Assembly: GCF_035271045.1 (NCBI RefSeq)
Contig: NZ_DATESC010000015.1
Span: 186,001-250,000 of the forward strand
Direction of reading: 5' to 3'
Origin: Marinospirillum sp035271045
GTDB taxonomy: Bacteria; Pseudomonadota; Gammaproteobacteria; Pseudomonadales; Halomonadaceae
Length of the DNA: 64,000 bases
Shown here: positions 28,241 to 37,434 of the stretch, piece after piece
Position numbering within the stretch: the first letter of the stretch is position 1
How the letters are laid out: every line of letters begins with the position of its first letter
Notes under the pieces: model-generated
Told to the model about the DNA's origin: nothing
The model's input: only the letters and a program-made list of their open reading frames with translations
Databases searched by the model: none
Made by a program: the position numbers and the translations under genes

Positions 28241-30856
28241 TTAATGTCTAAAAATAAGCGGCTGCCATTCATTGGGGAAATGAGGCCATTTACCTTCAGT
28301 GGTTGCTGCTAGCCAACGCGTTACTTGCTCCACCTTTGCTGGCCTTGCTAACCAATAACCTTGGCAAACAGAACAACCTAAGCCATACAACAAGGTAGCC
28401 TGAGCGCTGGTTTCTACACCTTCAGCGACAACATCCATACCCAAAGCTGAAGCCATACCAATAATGGCTTTGACTAGCTGTACGTCTTCATTATTTCTTG
28501 GTAATTCTGCAACAAAGCTAGCATCAATTTTAATCGTTGATAAAGGCAATTTACGCAAATAAGACAGCGAAGAATAACCCGTACCAAAGTCATCAATTGA
28601 TAACTTAATACCGCCCGCTTCAAACTGTTTAAGCAGTTGATATTGATCGTTTTCATCACCGATAATTAAACAGCTTTCGGTGAGTTCTAACTCAATTAAA
28701 TTAGCCGGAATCTGATGAATCGCCAATAATTTAAACACGCGCTTAGCAAAAGAAGTATCTAATAACTGCCTAGCCGAAACATTGACTGAAATAGTAGGTG
28801 GCTGCAAACCTGCCGCTAACCAAGCTTGTAGCTGCTTACAAGTCTGCTCAACAACCTTATCGCCTAACTCTTCAATTAAGCCTAGCTTTTCTGCCAATGG
28901 AATAAATTCAGCAGGCGAAACACTGCCCAAAACAGCATCATCCCAGCGCAACAAAGCCTCCATACCAACCCATTGATGATTACCAACGTCTATTTTAGGC
29001 TGATAAACTAAATAAAGGCTGTGATCATTTAAAGCAATACGCAAACGGTGTTCTAAAGCTAAATCAGCATAGCTACGCTCACCCATTTGCGAATTATAAA
29101 AACAATAACTGTTACGTCCTGTTTCTTTAGCTCGATACATCGCTGTATCAGCATGCTTTAGTAAAACTTCAGGTGTTTCACCATCATCAGGAAAAACACT
29201 AATACCAATACTGGTTGAAATGACTAAATGGTTTTGCTGAATAACCAGTGGCTTGGTTAATACACTAATTAAACGTGCGGCTAAAGCTTCAAGCAACGGC
29301 AACGATTCTACTTCTGGTACTAATACCAAAAACTCATCACCGCCCAAACGCGCGACAGAATCGCCTTCTCTAACACTGGACTCAAGGCGGCGTGCAATTT
29401 TTTGCAGCACTTCATCACCGGCCTGATGACCCAAGCTATCGTTAATGCGTTTAAATAAGTCTAAATCTAAAAATAACACACCCATTTTATGCTTATGATA
29501 ATGCGCATTAGCCAGCGCTTGTTTAAGGCGATCAAGAAGTAAACGACGGTTGGCTAAACCAGTTAATTCATCATAATAAGCCATGCTATGAATCTGTTCT
29601 TCTTTCAATTTTCGGTCAGTAATGTCACTAAAAATCGCTGCAAATTGACGAATAACACCCTGACTATTACGTATTCCGGTAATGGTTAGCCACTCGGCAT
29701 AAACTTCACCATTTTTACGACGATTCCAAACTTCACCTTGCCAATACCCTTGCACCAGCATACTTTTCCACATGGACTGGTAAAATTCTTTATCGTGACG
29801 ACCCGAACTCAGCATGGCTGGCGTTTGACCGATTACTTCGTCAGCACTGTAACCTGTTAAGGTTGTAAAACTGGGGTTAACGGTCTGAATAATACCTTTG
29901 TTATTGGTAATAATAATGCCATCAAGGGAAGCTTCAATAACCTTTTGAGCCAAAATCAAGTGTTCAGTTGATGTTTTTAAGGCTAGATCACGCGCTTCAA
30001 GTGCGCCTCGCAATTGATTAACGTACTCATATTCAATACTAGAAAGAATGTCAGTAAATGATAACAAACCACACAATTCTTCGGTTGGATTACCATCAGC
30101 ATCGCACTCCACTACGCCTAAGTGACGAAAACCTTTTTCTCGCAACAAATCGACAGCGTGCATCAAACTCATATCTTTGGGCACACAAAACAAAGTATGC
30201 GTAGCAAGCTCTTGTAAAGTAAGCGCATTCACTTCTTCAGCGAGTAAAGAAATTAAATCCCGCTCAGTAATAATACTGATAGGTTTATTATGACCATGCT
30301 CCACAATGGCTGCTTCCACACCCGCTTCACGTAAACGCATTACCGCTTCAGTAATGGTTAAACTGGCGTATAATCGCAAAGGCAAACGACTAATACTTGA
30401 ACCCACATTGCGCATTAATAGGTAATTTTCTACACCCTGATACCTAACCAAATCTGATTGGGTCAGCATGCCTAAAGGCTCACCTTGTGGGTTAAGTACC
30501 AATAACCGACGCAGGCGACGCTCTTTCATAAAAATGGCCGTTTCACTAAGTCTTGCATCGTAGTTAACACTTACAACAGGCGAACTCATTAAATTGTGAA
30601 TTGGCGTTGCTAAAAGATTTTCTTTTGAAAAATCTAATTTACGCGTATCGCCTTCAGTCCAAATCCCGAGTAGCTGATCGTCCTTCACCACTAAAATACA
30701 GCTAACCTTGGCTCGGTTCATACGCTTAGCAACGTCTTTAAGCGATAAATCAGGTGAGCAAGTCAACAAACCACCGCTCACCAAAATACCTACCTTGGGA
30801 TCATCACCTAGCTGCAGCGGTGCTATTTCAGGATCTAAACTTGTCAGTTGTTTCAA
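28241..30856 (-). CDS. CBS-PAS-GGDEF-EAL cyclic-di-GMP signalling protein
   Basis: About 871 residues. The N-terminal 270 residues carry four CBS motifs (two Bateman pairs), followed by a PAS domain at about 300-420, a GGDEF domain with intact GGDEF (RLGGDEFLVL), and a C-terminal EAL domain with intact EALLRW. Both catalytic signatures are present, so it may make and break cyclic-di-GMP; which activity dominates is unknown. CBS pairs usually sense adenine nucleotides. The start is probably the TTG at 30854-30856, preceded by AGGAAG; no ATG lies before the first CBS motif. It is a probable partner of the upstream receiver protein. Confidence 0.88.
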   Translation of the reverse strand: MKQLTSLDPEIAPLQLGDDPKVGILVSGGLLTCSPDLSLKDVAKRMNRAKVSCILVVKDDQLLGIWTEGDTRKLDFSKENLLATPIHNLMSSPVVSVNYDARLSETAIFMKERRLRRLLVLNPQGEPLGMLTQSDLVRYQGVENYLLMRNVGSSISRLPLRLYASLTITEAVMRLREAGVEAAIVEHGHNKPISIITERDLISLLAEEVNALTLQELATHTLFCVPKDMSLMHAVDLLREKGFRHLGVVECDADGNPTEELCGLLSFTDILSSIEYEYVNQLRGALEARDLALKTSTEHLILAQKVIEASLDGIIITNNKGIIQTVNPSFTTLTGYSADEVIGQTPAMLSSGRHDKEFYQSMWKSMLVQGYWQGEVWNRRKNGEVYAEWLTITGIRNSQGVIRQFAAIFSDITDRKLKEEQIHSMAYYDELTGLANRRLLLDRLKQALANAHYHKHKMGVLFLDLDLFKRINDSLGHQAGDEVLQKIARRLESSVREGDSVARLGGDEFLVLVPEVESLPLLEALAARLISVLTKPLVIQQNHLVISTSIGISVFPDDGETPEVLLKHADTAMYRAKETGRNSYCFYNSQMGERSYADLALEHRLRIALNDHSLYLVYQPKIDVGNHQWVGMEALLRWDDAVLGSVSPAEFIPLAEKLGLIEELGDKVVEQTCKQLQAWLAAGLQPPTISVNVSARQLLDTSFAKRVFKLLAIHQIPANLIELELTESCLIIGDENDQYQLLKQFEAGGIKLSIDDFGTGYSSLSYLRKLPLSTIKIDASFVAELPRNNEDVQLVKAIIGMASALGMDVVAEGVETSAQATLLYGLGCSVCQGYWLARPAKVEQVTRWLAATTEGKWPHFPNEWQPLIFRH

Positions 30857-30910
30857 AAGTTTCTTCCTAGTTATCAAGGTAAAAAATAATCAAGTCAATC
30901 GTCTACGGAT

Positions 30911-31711
30911 TCAATCATCCAGTAGTGAAGCCAATAACTGGCGCACTTGACCCACCTCAAAAGGCTTATCACAAATGGCTGAGACACCCGCCTGACGTAC
31001 ACCTGCTAAGCGTGATTCATCTTCAGAAGTCACCATCATAATAGGAATATGAGAATAATCTGCCGATTGACGAATATGGTTAATCATCGCTTCACCATCC
31101 ATAACAGGCATATTGTAATCGGTTACCACTAGGTCATAAGCAGCGGCTTCTAAACATTGAATGCCTTCTTGACCATCTTCTGCAAAATCAATGTTTTCAA
31201 TACCAATTTGCTGCAACACACGTCCAAGGTGATTTCTTGCCATGCGTGAATCATCAACCACCAATACCCTTAAAGTCGTTGCATCATAAAGATCTAATTC
31301 TATTTCTTCGTGAGAAAGGTATTCAATGGTTAACCCTAATGCACGCTCTAAATCTTTACGATCAAAAGGTTTTGGTAGTAAAGCCAGTACTCCAGCTTGA
31401 CGAACAGCTTCAAGGTTTTCTCGTTTTTGTTCACTAGAAACAACCATTTTTGCTACGCCTTGAAAACTTGGATTTTTTTGCATAATAGCAAAAAGCTCGT
31501 GAGCATCAGCATCAGGCAAATAAAGGCTGGTAATAATTAAATCGGGTACAAAACTACGCATTCTATTTAAAGCTTCACGCGCATTAGCAACAGCCTCAAC
31601 AGTATGAATGCCTTGTTGTTTTAATAATTCACAAATAACCTTGCGCTGCATAGCCGAAGGTTCAACCAGTAAAATACCTAACTGATCGACTGATAGAACA
31701 GTAGCTTCCAT
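30911..31711 (-). CDS. Tandem receiver-domain response regulator with degenerate first domain
   Basis: A 266-residue protein made of two CheY-like receivers and no output domain. The second (about residues 140-265) has its phosphoacceptor Asp in VVTDYNMPVMDG and the DDSRMARNHL acid pair. The first (about 10-125) reads LIITSLYLPD, with serine where the phosphorylated Asp should be, and a single EPS in place of the acid pair, so it is probably not phosphorylated. The ATG at 31709-31711 has GGAG 11 bases upstream; an upstream TTG is less likely. The next gene downstream is a GGDEF-EAL protein, which suggests a two-gene signalling unit. Confidence 0.85.
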   Translation of the reverse strand: MEATVLSVDQLGILLVEPSAMQRKVICELLKQQGIHTVEAVANAREALNRMRSFVPDLIITSLYLPDADAHELFAIMQKNPSFQGVAKMVVSSEQKRENLEAVRQAGVLALLPKPFDRKDLERALGLTIEYLSHEEIELDLYDATTLRVLVVDDSRMARNHLGRVLQQIGIENIDFAEDGQEGIQCLEAAAYDLVVTDYNMPVMDGEAMINHIRQSADYSHIPIMMVTSEDESRLAGVRQAGVSAICDKPFEVGQVRQLLASLLDD

Positions 31712-31785
31712 TGTTTTGAACTCCAATCAAAATTAGCTTAAAAAAATTAATCTAAAAACATTAACCTAAAAACCGTGATTTAAAG

Positions 31786-32118
31786 CTAGTGTTTTTGTTT
31801 TTTATTAGGTAAACCTGGACGGTAAATATCATCACGATAAATCAAGCGACGTGCTTCAGTTTCAGCTTGTTGTGGCGCCAAACTAAAGACGGCTTCACGC
31901 AGTTTAAATAAGCGTGCTCCTTGACTACGAGCCAGTTGCATCTCTGCCGCTTTAGGTAACGGTGGTAAACGCAAGGCCTTACGGTCTTCAATCCAAAAAG
32001 TTGCTTTATCCAAAATCAAGCTTAACAAGTTGCGCTGATTCGTTTTCAACTCAGCCAACAAAGTTAAAGCGATCAGTTGTTTAGCGCGACGATTCTTTGC
32101 CGAATTAATACTAGCCAT
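31786..32118 (-). CDS. Hypothetical protein
   Basis: A 110-residue helical, basic protein (MASINSAKNRRAKQLIALTL..., ending NKKQKH). I recognise no family, and there is no signal peptide or membrane segment. The ATG at 32116-32118 is preceded by a GGAG at about 12 bases. An upstream in-frame TTG would add 16 residues. It sits just upstream of the receiver gene on the same strand, so it may share that operon. Confidence 0.55.
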   Translation of the reverse strand: MASINSAKNRRAKQLIALTLLAELKTNQRNLLSLILDKATFWIEDRKALRLPPLPKAAEMQLARSQGARLFKLREAVFSLAPQQAETEARRLIYRDDIYRPGLPNKKQKH

Positions 32119-32346
32119 TGTCAGTGGTACTCCGTTAAGTTCTTTATCACTCGGGTAAACCTTCAAAAATCACAGTCAGCAACAGGGTATCATTCTTACA
32201 GTTGCAACAAAGTTTCACAAAAACTTTTTTATCCAGCATAGGAGAAGCACCTTAAGCAGGTTAGTATATCTTTAAGTCATAACAGCAAAAACTGAAATCA
32301 TAAAAAACTAAAACACTAGCACAGTGGGCAATGAACAGGAAAAATC

Positions 32347-34050
32347 ATGGATTCCTTATTAAATGAAGAGTTGATGCTATCGACACCAACACCAGAAGAG
32401 CTTGGACTGACCTTTAGGGAAGAACCAAATGGTGATTTTTGGGTTACTTATAAACCTTCTGGCCTAACCTTACCTTTAGAAGCAGACCAATTCCCTCATG
32501 TTATGCTATTTGCTGGTTATTCTATTAACGAATACCCCGTAGACTCAGTTAACTTATCTATTCTGCTTGACTCCATTCGTCGAGGGAAAAGCATAGATAT
32601 GCGCTTAGGTGGCCCTATTGATGCGCGTACTGAAGTTTATATCAGCACCAATCAAATGCTCGCTGGTGTTATTGTTTACCCTGCTCAAGGTAAAGGTAAA
32701 AACTTAAACCGTGAAATGCTTAATACCGCACTGAAACAATCAAAAGTTGTGCGTGGACTGCTTGATGAAAGCTTAGATGAACTCACTAACCCATCCACTC
32801 AAAAAACACTGCGCGAAACCACTCAACCCATTTGCATGGTGATTGCTTACGGTGAATCGGCTTATAACGGTAAAGATGCTTGGCTAGAAACTTTACTTGA
32901 CGAGATTGCTGACCGTCGCCCAGTTATGGACGATGCGGGGCATATCGACTTTTTAGAGCTGGGTAATTTTCCTCATGTTAATGCTGACCAAGCTTTGGTT
33001 CGTCGTCACCCACCTACTGAAGGTAAATCGGGCTGGACGGTAACAGGTAAAACCGTTAAAAGCCGTAATGGTAAAGATTTTTCACTTAAAGCCAGTAACG
33101 CCTCGGTTAAATTAGCACCTAGCGATAACGACCTACTGCTTTCGGCAGTATCCGGTATGCCCGTGGTACTTGAAAAAGGCGCTCATGTAGAGCAAACCCT
33201 TAAAGTTGAAGAGGTAGGCTTAAAAACTGGACATATTCGTTTTGATGGCAGTGTACACATTAAAGGCAACGTTAACCCTGGTATGAAAATTGAAGTGTCT
33301 GGCGATGTCAAAGTTGGCGGCATTGTTGAAGCTGCTTATATTAAAGCCGGTGGCATGATTGAAGTCGGTGGCGGTATTATTGGTCGAAAACACAATGAAC
33401 AAGACCGTAAAAATGAAACACTTGAAGGAAAAGTTAAAGTTGATGATGCCTATATAGAAGCTGGCAGCATTGTTAAAGCCCGTTTTATTCAAGAAGCTAA
33501 AGTGATTGCTGGGCAAGAAGTTATTGTACAAAAACAAATTCTTCATTCACACGTAAAAGCAGGCATCAAAGTTCACTTACCTGGTAAAGGCGCTATTGTT
33601 GGCGGTATTACTGAAGCCAAACAGCTGATTGATGTTGCAATTAGCGGTGCACCAGCCAATGTAATCACACGATTACAAGTGGGCAACACCTCAGAAGTTA
33701 GATCAAAAATCACCACAATTAATAATCAGCTCAAACAATTAGAAATACAAAAGCAGCAATTAATGGAGCTTATTAATAAAATAAAACAACAACGCAAACC
33801 TGTTACAGAAGAGAAAAAACAGCAAATTCTTACCGCCCGTGACACGCTTAAAGTTAAAGAAGAACAAGCTTATGACGAGCTAAAACAACTTGAAGAGCAA
33901 CTTAAAGAACTGCAAACAGCTAGAGTACAAGTGCGTAAAACTTGTCACCCTGGCAGCCAAATAGAAATTGAAGAAGGCAGTTTTTCACCCCGTAACGACC
34001 TAGGAAAAGCAACCTTCTTCTTACGTGATGGTGAAGTTCATATGCGTTAA
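32347..34050 (+). CDS. FapA-like DUF342 protein
   Basis: A 567-residue DUF342 protein related to Vibrio FapA. The middle is a beta-helix-like run of Gly/Val repeats (IRFDGSVHIKGNVNPGMKIE, then VSGDVKVGGIVEAAYIKAGG). A Lys/Gln/Glu-rich coiled coil lies at about 440-540. The N-terminal 200 residues match the FapA N-terminal domain. FapA links cell-pole signalling to flagellar function in Vibrio; here the gene is outside a flagellar cluster but between signalling genes. An AGGA precedes the ATG. Confidence 0.85.
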   Translation: MDSLLNEELMLSTPTPEELGLTFREEPNGDFWVTYKPSGLTLPLEADQFPHVMLFAGYSINEYPVDSVNLSILLDSIRRGKSIDMRLGGPIDARTEVYISTNQMLAGVIVYPAQGKGKNLNREMLNTALKQSKVVRGLLDESLDELTNPSTQKTLRETTQPICMVIAYGESAYNGKDAWLETLLDEIADRRPVMDDAGHIDFLELGNFPHVNADQALVRRHPPTEGKSGWTVTGKTVKSRNGKDFSLKASNASVKLAPSDNDLLLSAVSGMPVVLEKGAHVEQTLKVEEVGLKTGHIRFDGSVHIKGNVNPGMKIEVSGDVKVGGIVEAAYIKAGGMIEVGGGIIGRKHNEQDRKNETLEGKVKVDDAYIEAGSIVKARFIQEAKVIAGQEVIVQKQILHSHVKAGIKVHLPGKGAIVGGITEAKQLIDVAISGAPANVITRLQVGNTSEVRSKITTINNQLKQLEIQKQQLMELINKIKQQRKPVTEEKKQQILTARDTLKVKEEQAYDELKQLEEQLKELQTARVQVRKTCHPGSQIEIEEGSFSPRNDLGKATFFLRDGEVHMR

Positions 34051-34051
34051 A

Positions 34052-34753
34052 TTAGCTTGATTTTGCAGATAACTGCCAATTTATTGCACCCTTGCCGTGC
34101 AGTTGTAACCACGCATTAGCTTTTGAAAAATGCTGACAATCAAAGAAGCCACGGTAGGCAGATAAAGGCGAAGGATGCGGTGCAGTTAAAACAAGGTGCT
34201 TATTAGCATCTACATAAATGGCTTTTTTCTGAGCATAACTACCCCAAAGCATAAACACGACACCGCTAGTTTGGTCATTAATTAAGTGTATAACTTGATC
34301 CGTAAACTTTTCCCAGCCTTTACCTTGATGCGAATTTGCCTTAGCCGCTTCCACTGTTAATACCGCATTTAAAAGCAATACACCCTGCTCTGCCCAAGAC
34401 AATAAGCAACCGTGATTAGGCTGGGTAATCCCTAAATCTTGCGCTTGCGCTTTATAAATATTTTGTAAAGAAGGTGGCACTTTTACGTCGGGCAAAACTG
34501 AAAAGCTTAGACCGTGCGCTTGGTTAGCACCGTGATAAGGGTCTTGCCCCAACACAACGACTTTCACTTGGCTCAAAGGTGTTAGCGCAAAAGCATTAAA
34601 CCAATGACTAGAATGCGGATAAATCAACTTACCAGCAGCTTTTTCTTGCTGCAAAAACACCTTTAGTTGTTGCATATAAGGCTGCTCAAACTCAGCACCT
34701 AAGTGAAGCATCCAGTCAGCAGGTAAAGGAGTTGAGTTGTTAGACGCGTGCAT
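34052..34753 (-). CDS. ung: Uracil-DNA glycosylase
   Basis: Family 1 UDG that removes uracil from DNA. The catalytic motif GQDPYHGANQAHGLSFSV contains the water-activating Asp and its His, and the C-terminal APHPSPLSAYRG motif carries the second catalytic His. The 233-residue length is typical. The start overlaps the end of ribE by 14 bases, and the stop is 1 base from the fapA-like stop. Confidence 0.97.
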   Translation of the reverse strand: MHASNNSTPLPADWMLHLGAEFEQPYMQQLKVFLQQEKAAGKLIYPHSSHWFNAFALTPLSQVKVVVLGQDPYHGANQAHGLSFSVLPDVKVPPSLQNIYKAQAQDLGITQPNHGCLLSWAEQGVLLLNAVLTVEAAKANSHQGKGWEKFTDQVIHLINDQTSGVVFMLWGSYAQKKAIYVDANKHLVLTAPHPSPLSAYRGFFDCQHFSKANAWLQLHGKGAINWQLSAKSS

Positions 34754-35351
34754 TCATCATCCTTTCAACCGTATCCACAATCACTTGCGTCTGTGGATCA
34801 ATTTCTAAATTAACCTGAGTCCCTTCTGACATAGCGCCAAAAGTCGTAGCGCGGCGCGTTTCAGGAATTAAATACACACTAAAGCGATTTTCCTCCACTT
34901 CGCCAATGGTTAGGCTACAACCATTTAACCCAATGTAACCCTTAGCAAAAATGTACTTCATCCATTGTTCAGGCGCTGTAAATGCTAAACGTAAATTATC
35001 TGCATCTAGTTCTTGGCGAGCAGTCAGTTGCACTTGGTCAATAATATGCCCCGACATTAAATGCCCACCAATTTCATCTTGAAAACGTGCCGCCCGTTCA
35101 AAGTTAACCGTGTCACCCTGCTGCAAAGCACCTAAATTAGTGAGGCGTAGCGTTTCAATCATTGCATCAAAATAAACGGCTTGGTCGTCCCAACGTACAA
35201 CGGTTAAACACACGCCATTCATTGCTACACTCGCACCCACCTGCAACCCTTCACGTGCAGCAGCAGGCAAGTTAATACCAAACGTACTAAGGTTGGTTTT
35301 ACGCTCAAGGTTAACGAGCTTAGCCATACCCTGTACAATTCCAGTGAACAT
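34740..35351 (-). CDS. ribE: Riboflavin synthase, alpha chain
   Basis: Two lumazine molecules are dismuted to riboflavin by this enzyme. It starts with the hallmark MFTGIVQGMA, and both halves of the internal duplication are present (GVCLTVV in the first, NGCSLTIGEV in the second). The 203 residues fit the family. No FMN riboswitch lies in the short 7-base gap upstream. It overlaps ung by 14 bases. Confidence 0.94.
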   Translation of the reverse strand: MFTGIVQGMAKLVNLERKTNLSTFGINLPAAAREGLQVGASVAMNGVCLTVVRWDDQAVYFDAMIETLRLTNLGALQQGDTVNFERAARFQDEIGGHLMSGHIIDQVQLTARQELDADNLRLAFTAPEQWMKYIFAKGYIGLNGCSLTIGEVEENRFSVYLIPETRRATTFGAMSEGTQVNLEIDPQTQVIVDTVERMMNARV

Positions 35352-35358
35352 AGTTTAA

Positions 35359-35937
35359 TTACCTGTTAGCAGCGAGTAGATCGGCAGTTAATAGTGGCAA
35401 GCGGTCTGAACCAAAGTACATCTGGTCTTTCCAAAATAAAATAGGCGCACCAAAACCACCCCGTTCAATTAGCTCATCAGTAAAGCCTTTTAAAATCGCC
35501 TTAGCTTCGTCTGTGGCACCTAAGTCGGCTATTGCTTTGCCTAGCACTTCTTCAGCCACTACTACTGGTGAAACATCACGGCCTTCACACCAATAGGCTT
35601 GGTATAAAGCACGGGTTAAATCGCCTCGTTGTTCAGCCGGTGAAGCCGCCAAAGCCGCTTGCACTAAACGTGTATCGGTAGGGAAGACATCCGGTTTTTG
35701 GTAGTCAACGTTAAAATACCTAGCCAAGCGAGGTAGGTCTTGCGAAAACATATGGTTAATTTTGGGCATATTCGACAAGGGGGCAGCATTGCCTAGTTGC
35801 TTAAACAAGCGACCCAAAGAAATGGGTTTCCAAGTCACTTTAGCACCCGTTTCTGCTTCAAGCTTAGCCACTTGTGTCGCCACTAAAAAACTGTAAGGGC
35901 TAACGACATCGTAATAAAAATCAACTTGTTTGCTCAT
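35359..35937 (-). CDS. DsbA-fold 2-hydroxychromene-2-carboxylate isomerase-like protein
   Basis: A 192-residue thioredoxin-fold protein of the HCCA isomerase/GST-kappa group. The active-site segment is VVSPYSFL (serine in place of the CxxC of DsbA), and RLGRLFKQLG-like and FGAPILFW segments are present. Substrate unknown; the family acts in naphthalene breakdown or as glutathione-linked oxidoreductases. GGAG sits 6 bases before the ATG. Confidence 0.82.
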   Translation of the reverse strand: MSKQVDFYYDVVSPYSFLVATQVAKLEAETGAKVTWKPISLGRLFKQLGNAAPLSNMPKINHMFSQDLPRLARYFNVDYQKPDVFPTDTRLVQAALAASPAEQRGDLTRALYQAYWCEGRDVSPVVVAEEVLGKAIADLGATDEAKAILKGFTDELIERGGFGAPILFWKDQMYFGSDRLPLLTADLLAANR

Positions 35938-35970
35938 TGTTTACTCCACTAAAATAAATAAAATACCGGC

Positions 35971-36453
35971 TTATTCGTCGGGCTGATCGCCAGTTAATAA
36001 TACGTGCGTTTCTAACAAAGCGCGTACTTGGTCTTCAGCACGGTCTGCATCTAAGCCATGCAGTTGCAAATTATCGCGGTAGGTTTCTTGCCATTCTTCA
36101 AAACTGGCACACAGACCACTGGCTTCACTGAGTTCAAAGCCAATTTCTTGCTCGGCCGAAGTAAATAACTTTAATAACCAGCCTTCTTGTGGGTGTATTG
36201 CTGTCACGTAATAAGCATCATCTAACTGATCGTAAAGTAATTCTCTAATCACCTCGGCAGCCGAATAAGCTTCTAGGGTTAAATCTAAATCTCTAACGCC
36301 CGACAAGCTGGTATCGTCTTGCAACCACAATTCATCTGGCTGTATTAATACCTGTTTAATCGTACCATCGGGCAAAGACCAAGCAATGTTAACCGGAAAA
36401 CTATTATCTTCGTCAACAGCGCCTTCAACCGCAATAAAGCTGGGTAAACTCAT
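35971..36453 (-). CDS. Hypothetical acidic protein downstream of tatD
   Basis: A 160-residue acidic cytosolic protein with no family I can name. It is mostly beta-strand followed by helices (ELLYDQLDDAYYVTAIHPQE, then EDQVRALLETHVLL). It has no signal peptide. Its start overlaps the tatD stop by ATGA, so it is co-translated with tatD. Confidence 0.65.
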   Translation of the reverse strand: MSLPSFIAVEGAVDEDNSFPVNIAWSLPDGTIKQVLIQPDELWLQDDTSLSGVRDLDLTLEAYSAAEVIRELLYDQLDDAYYVTAIHPQEGWLLKLFTSAEQEIGFELSEASGLCASFEEWQETYRDNLQLHGLDADRAEDQVRALLETHVLLTGDQPDE

Positions 36454-37298
36454 GGTAATTTTCTCTCTAGCAGCGCAACAGGTAAATTAAATAAACGCTG
36501 GGCATTGGTACTGGTTAACGTAGCAATTTCTTGCACCGGCAACGCATAAAGTTGTGCAATTTGTTGCAGTACCCAAGGCAAATAAGCCGGTTCATTACGG
36601 TACTTTTTAGGCCTAGGTTTTAAGTTGCGGGGAATCAACCAAGGTGAATCTGATTCAATTAATAAACGATTAAGCGGAATCGAAGGCAACAAAGGCCATA
36701 AATGCGTGCCACGGCGTTCATCACACACCCAGCCAGTAATGCCTATGTATAAATCTAAATCTAAATAACCAAATAGCGTTTTTTTCTCGCCGGTAAAACA
36801 ATGCACTACAGCGCCGCTAATAGAGTCTCGCCAAGTGTGCAGCATTTCTAACATTTTAACGCCCGCATCACGCTCGTGCAAAAACAAGGGCTTACCTGTT
36901 TCAGCAGCTAAAGTAAGCTGTTCTTCAAAAGCCAACTGCTGCTGTTTAGGTGTCGAAAAGTTACGATTAAAGTCCAAACCTGTTTCACCCACTGCCACAC
37001 ACGCAGGTTCAGCCAACAAGTCTTGCAAGGTTGCTGCCGTACTTTTAGTCCAATCCGCAGCAGAATGTGGATGTACACCTGCCGTTGAACACAATAAATT
37101 CGGGTGCTGATTAGCCAGTTTTAAAGCCTGTTCAGAATTATCTAAATCTGTGCCGGTTAACAACAAACCCGTTACACCGGCTAACTGAGCGTGCTCCAAC
37201 ACTTCATCTAAATCATCGGCAAAAGCCTTGTCAAAAAAATTAACGCCTATATCCACCAATGGAAAAATAGGCTGGGAAAATGGAAGTTTTATTTGCAA
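36450..37298 (-). CDS. tatD: TatD-family metal-dependent deoxyribonuclease
   Basis: A TIM-barrel hydrolase of the TatD/YcfH type. Motifs: DIGVNFFDK, GVHPHSAADW, VGETGLDFNRNFS, FLHERDAG, VHCFTGE and LLIESDSPWLIPR. The initiator is non-ATG: a TTG at 37296-37298 with AAGG 8 bases upstream begins MQIKLPFSQPIFPLVDIG. GTG codons just before are alternatives, and the frame is open further upstream. The downstream acidic-protein gene overlaps by ATGA. Usual bacterial length is about 260; this is 282. Confidence 0.88.
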   Translation of the reverse strand: MQIKLPFSQPIFPLVDIGVNFFDKAFADDLDEVLEHAQLAGVTGLLLTGTDLDNSEQALKLANQHPNLLCSTAGVHPHSAADWTKSTAATLQDLLAEPACVAVGETGLDFNRNFSTPKQQQLAFEEQLTLAAETGKPLFLHERDAGVKMLEMLHTWRDSISGAVVHCFTGEKKTLFGYLDLDLYIGITGWVCDERRGTHLWPLLPSIPLNRLLIESDSPWLIPRNLKPRPKKYRNEPAYLPWVLQQIAQLYALPVQEIATLTSTNAQRLFNLPVALLERKLP

Positions 37299-37434
37299 CA
37301 CAAGCACCTTTAAAAAAATAATAAACCCAGCTTGGCTGGTGCAATAGCTAGTCAATTAACAAATTTTTCTCTAGTATGTTATAAATTTTTAAGCAAAGTC
37401 AGTAATGATACTACATGAAATGAGGATATAACCC

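Noticed and set aside
33220..33546. Phe/Asn-rich minus-strand frame inside the fapA-like gene
   Set aside because: The repeats are the antisense of the Gly/Val beta-helix repeats of the real gene.
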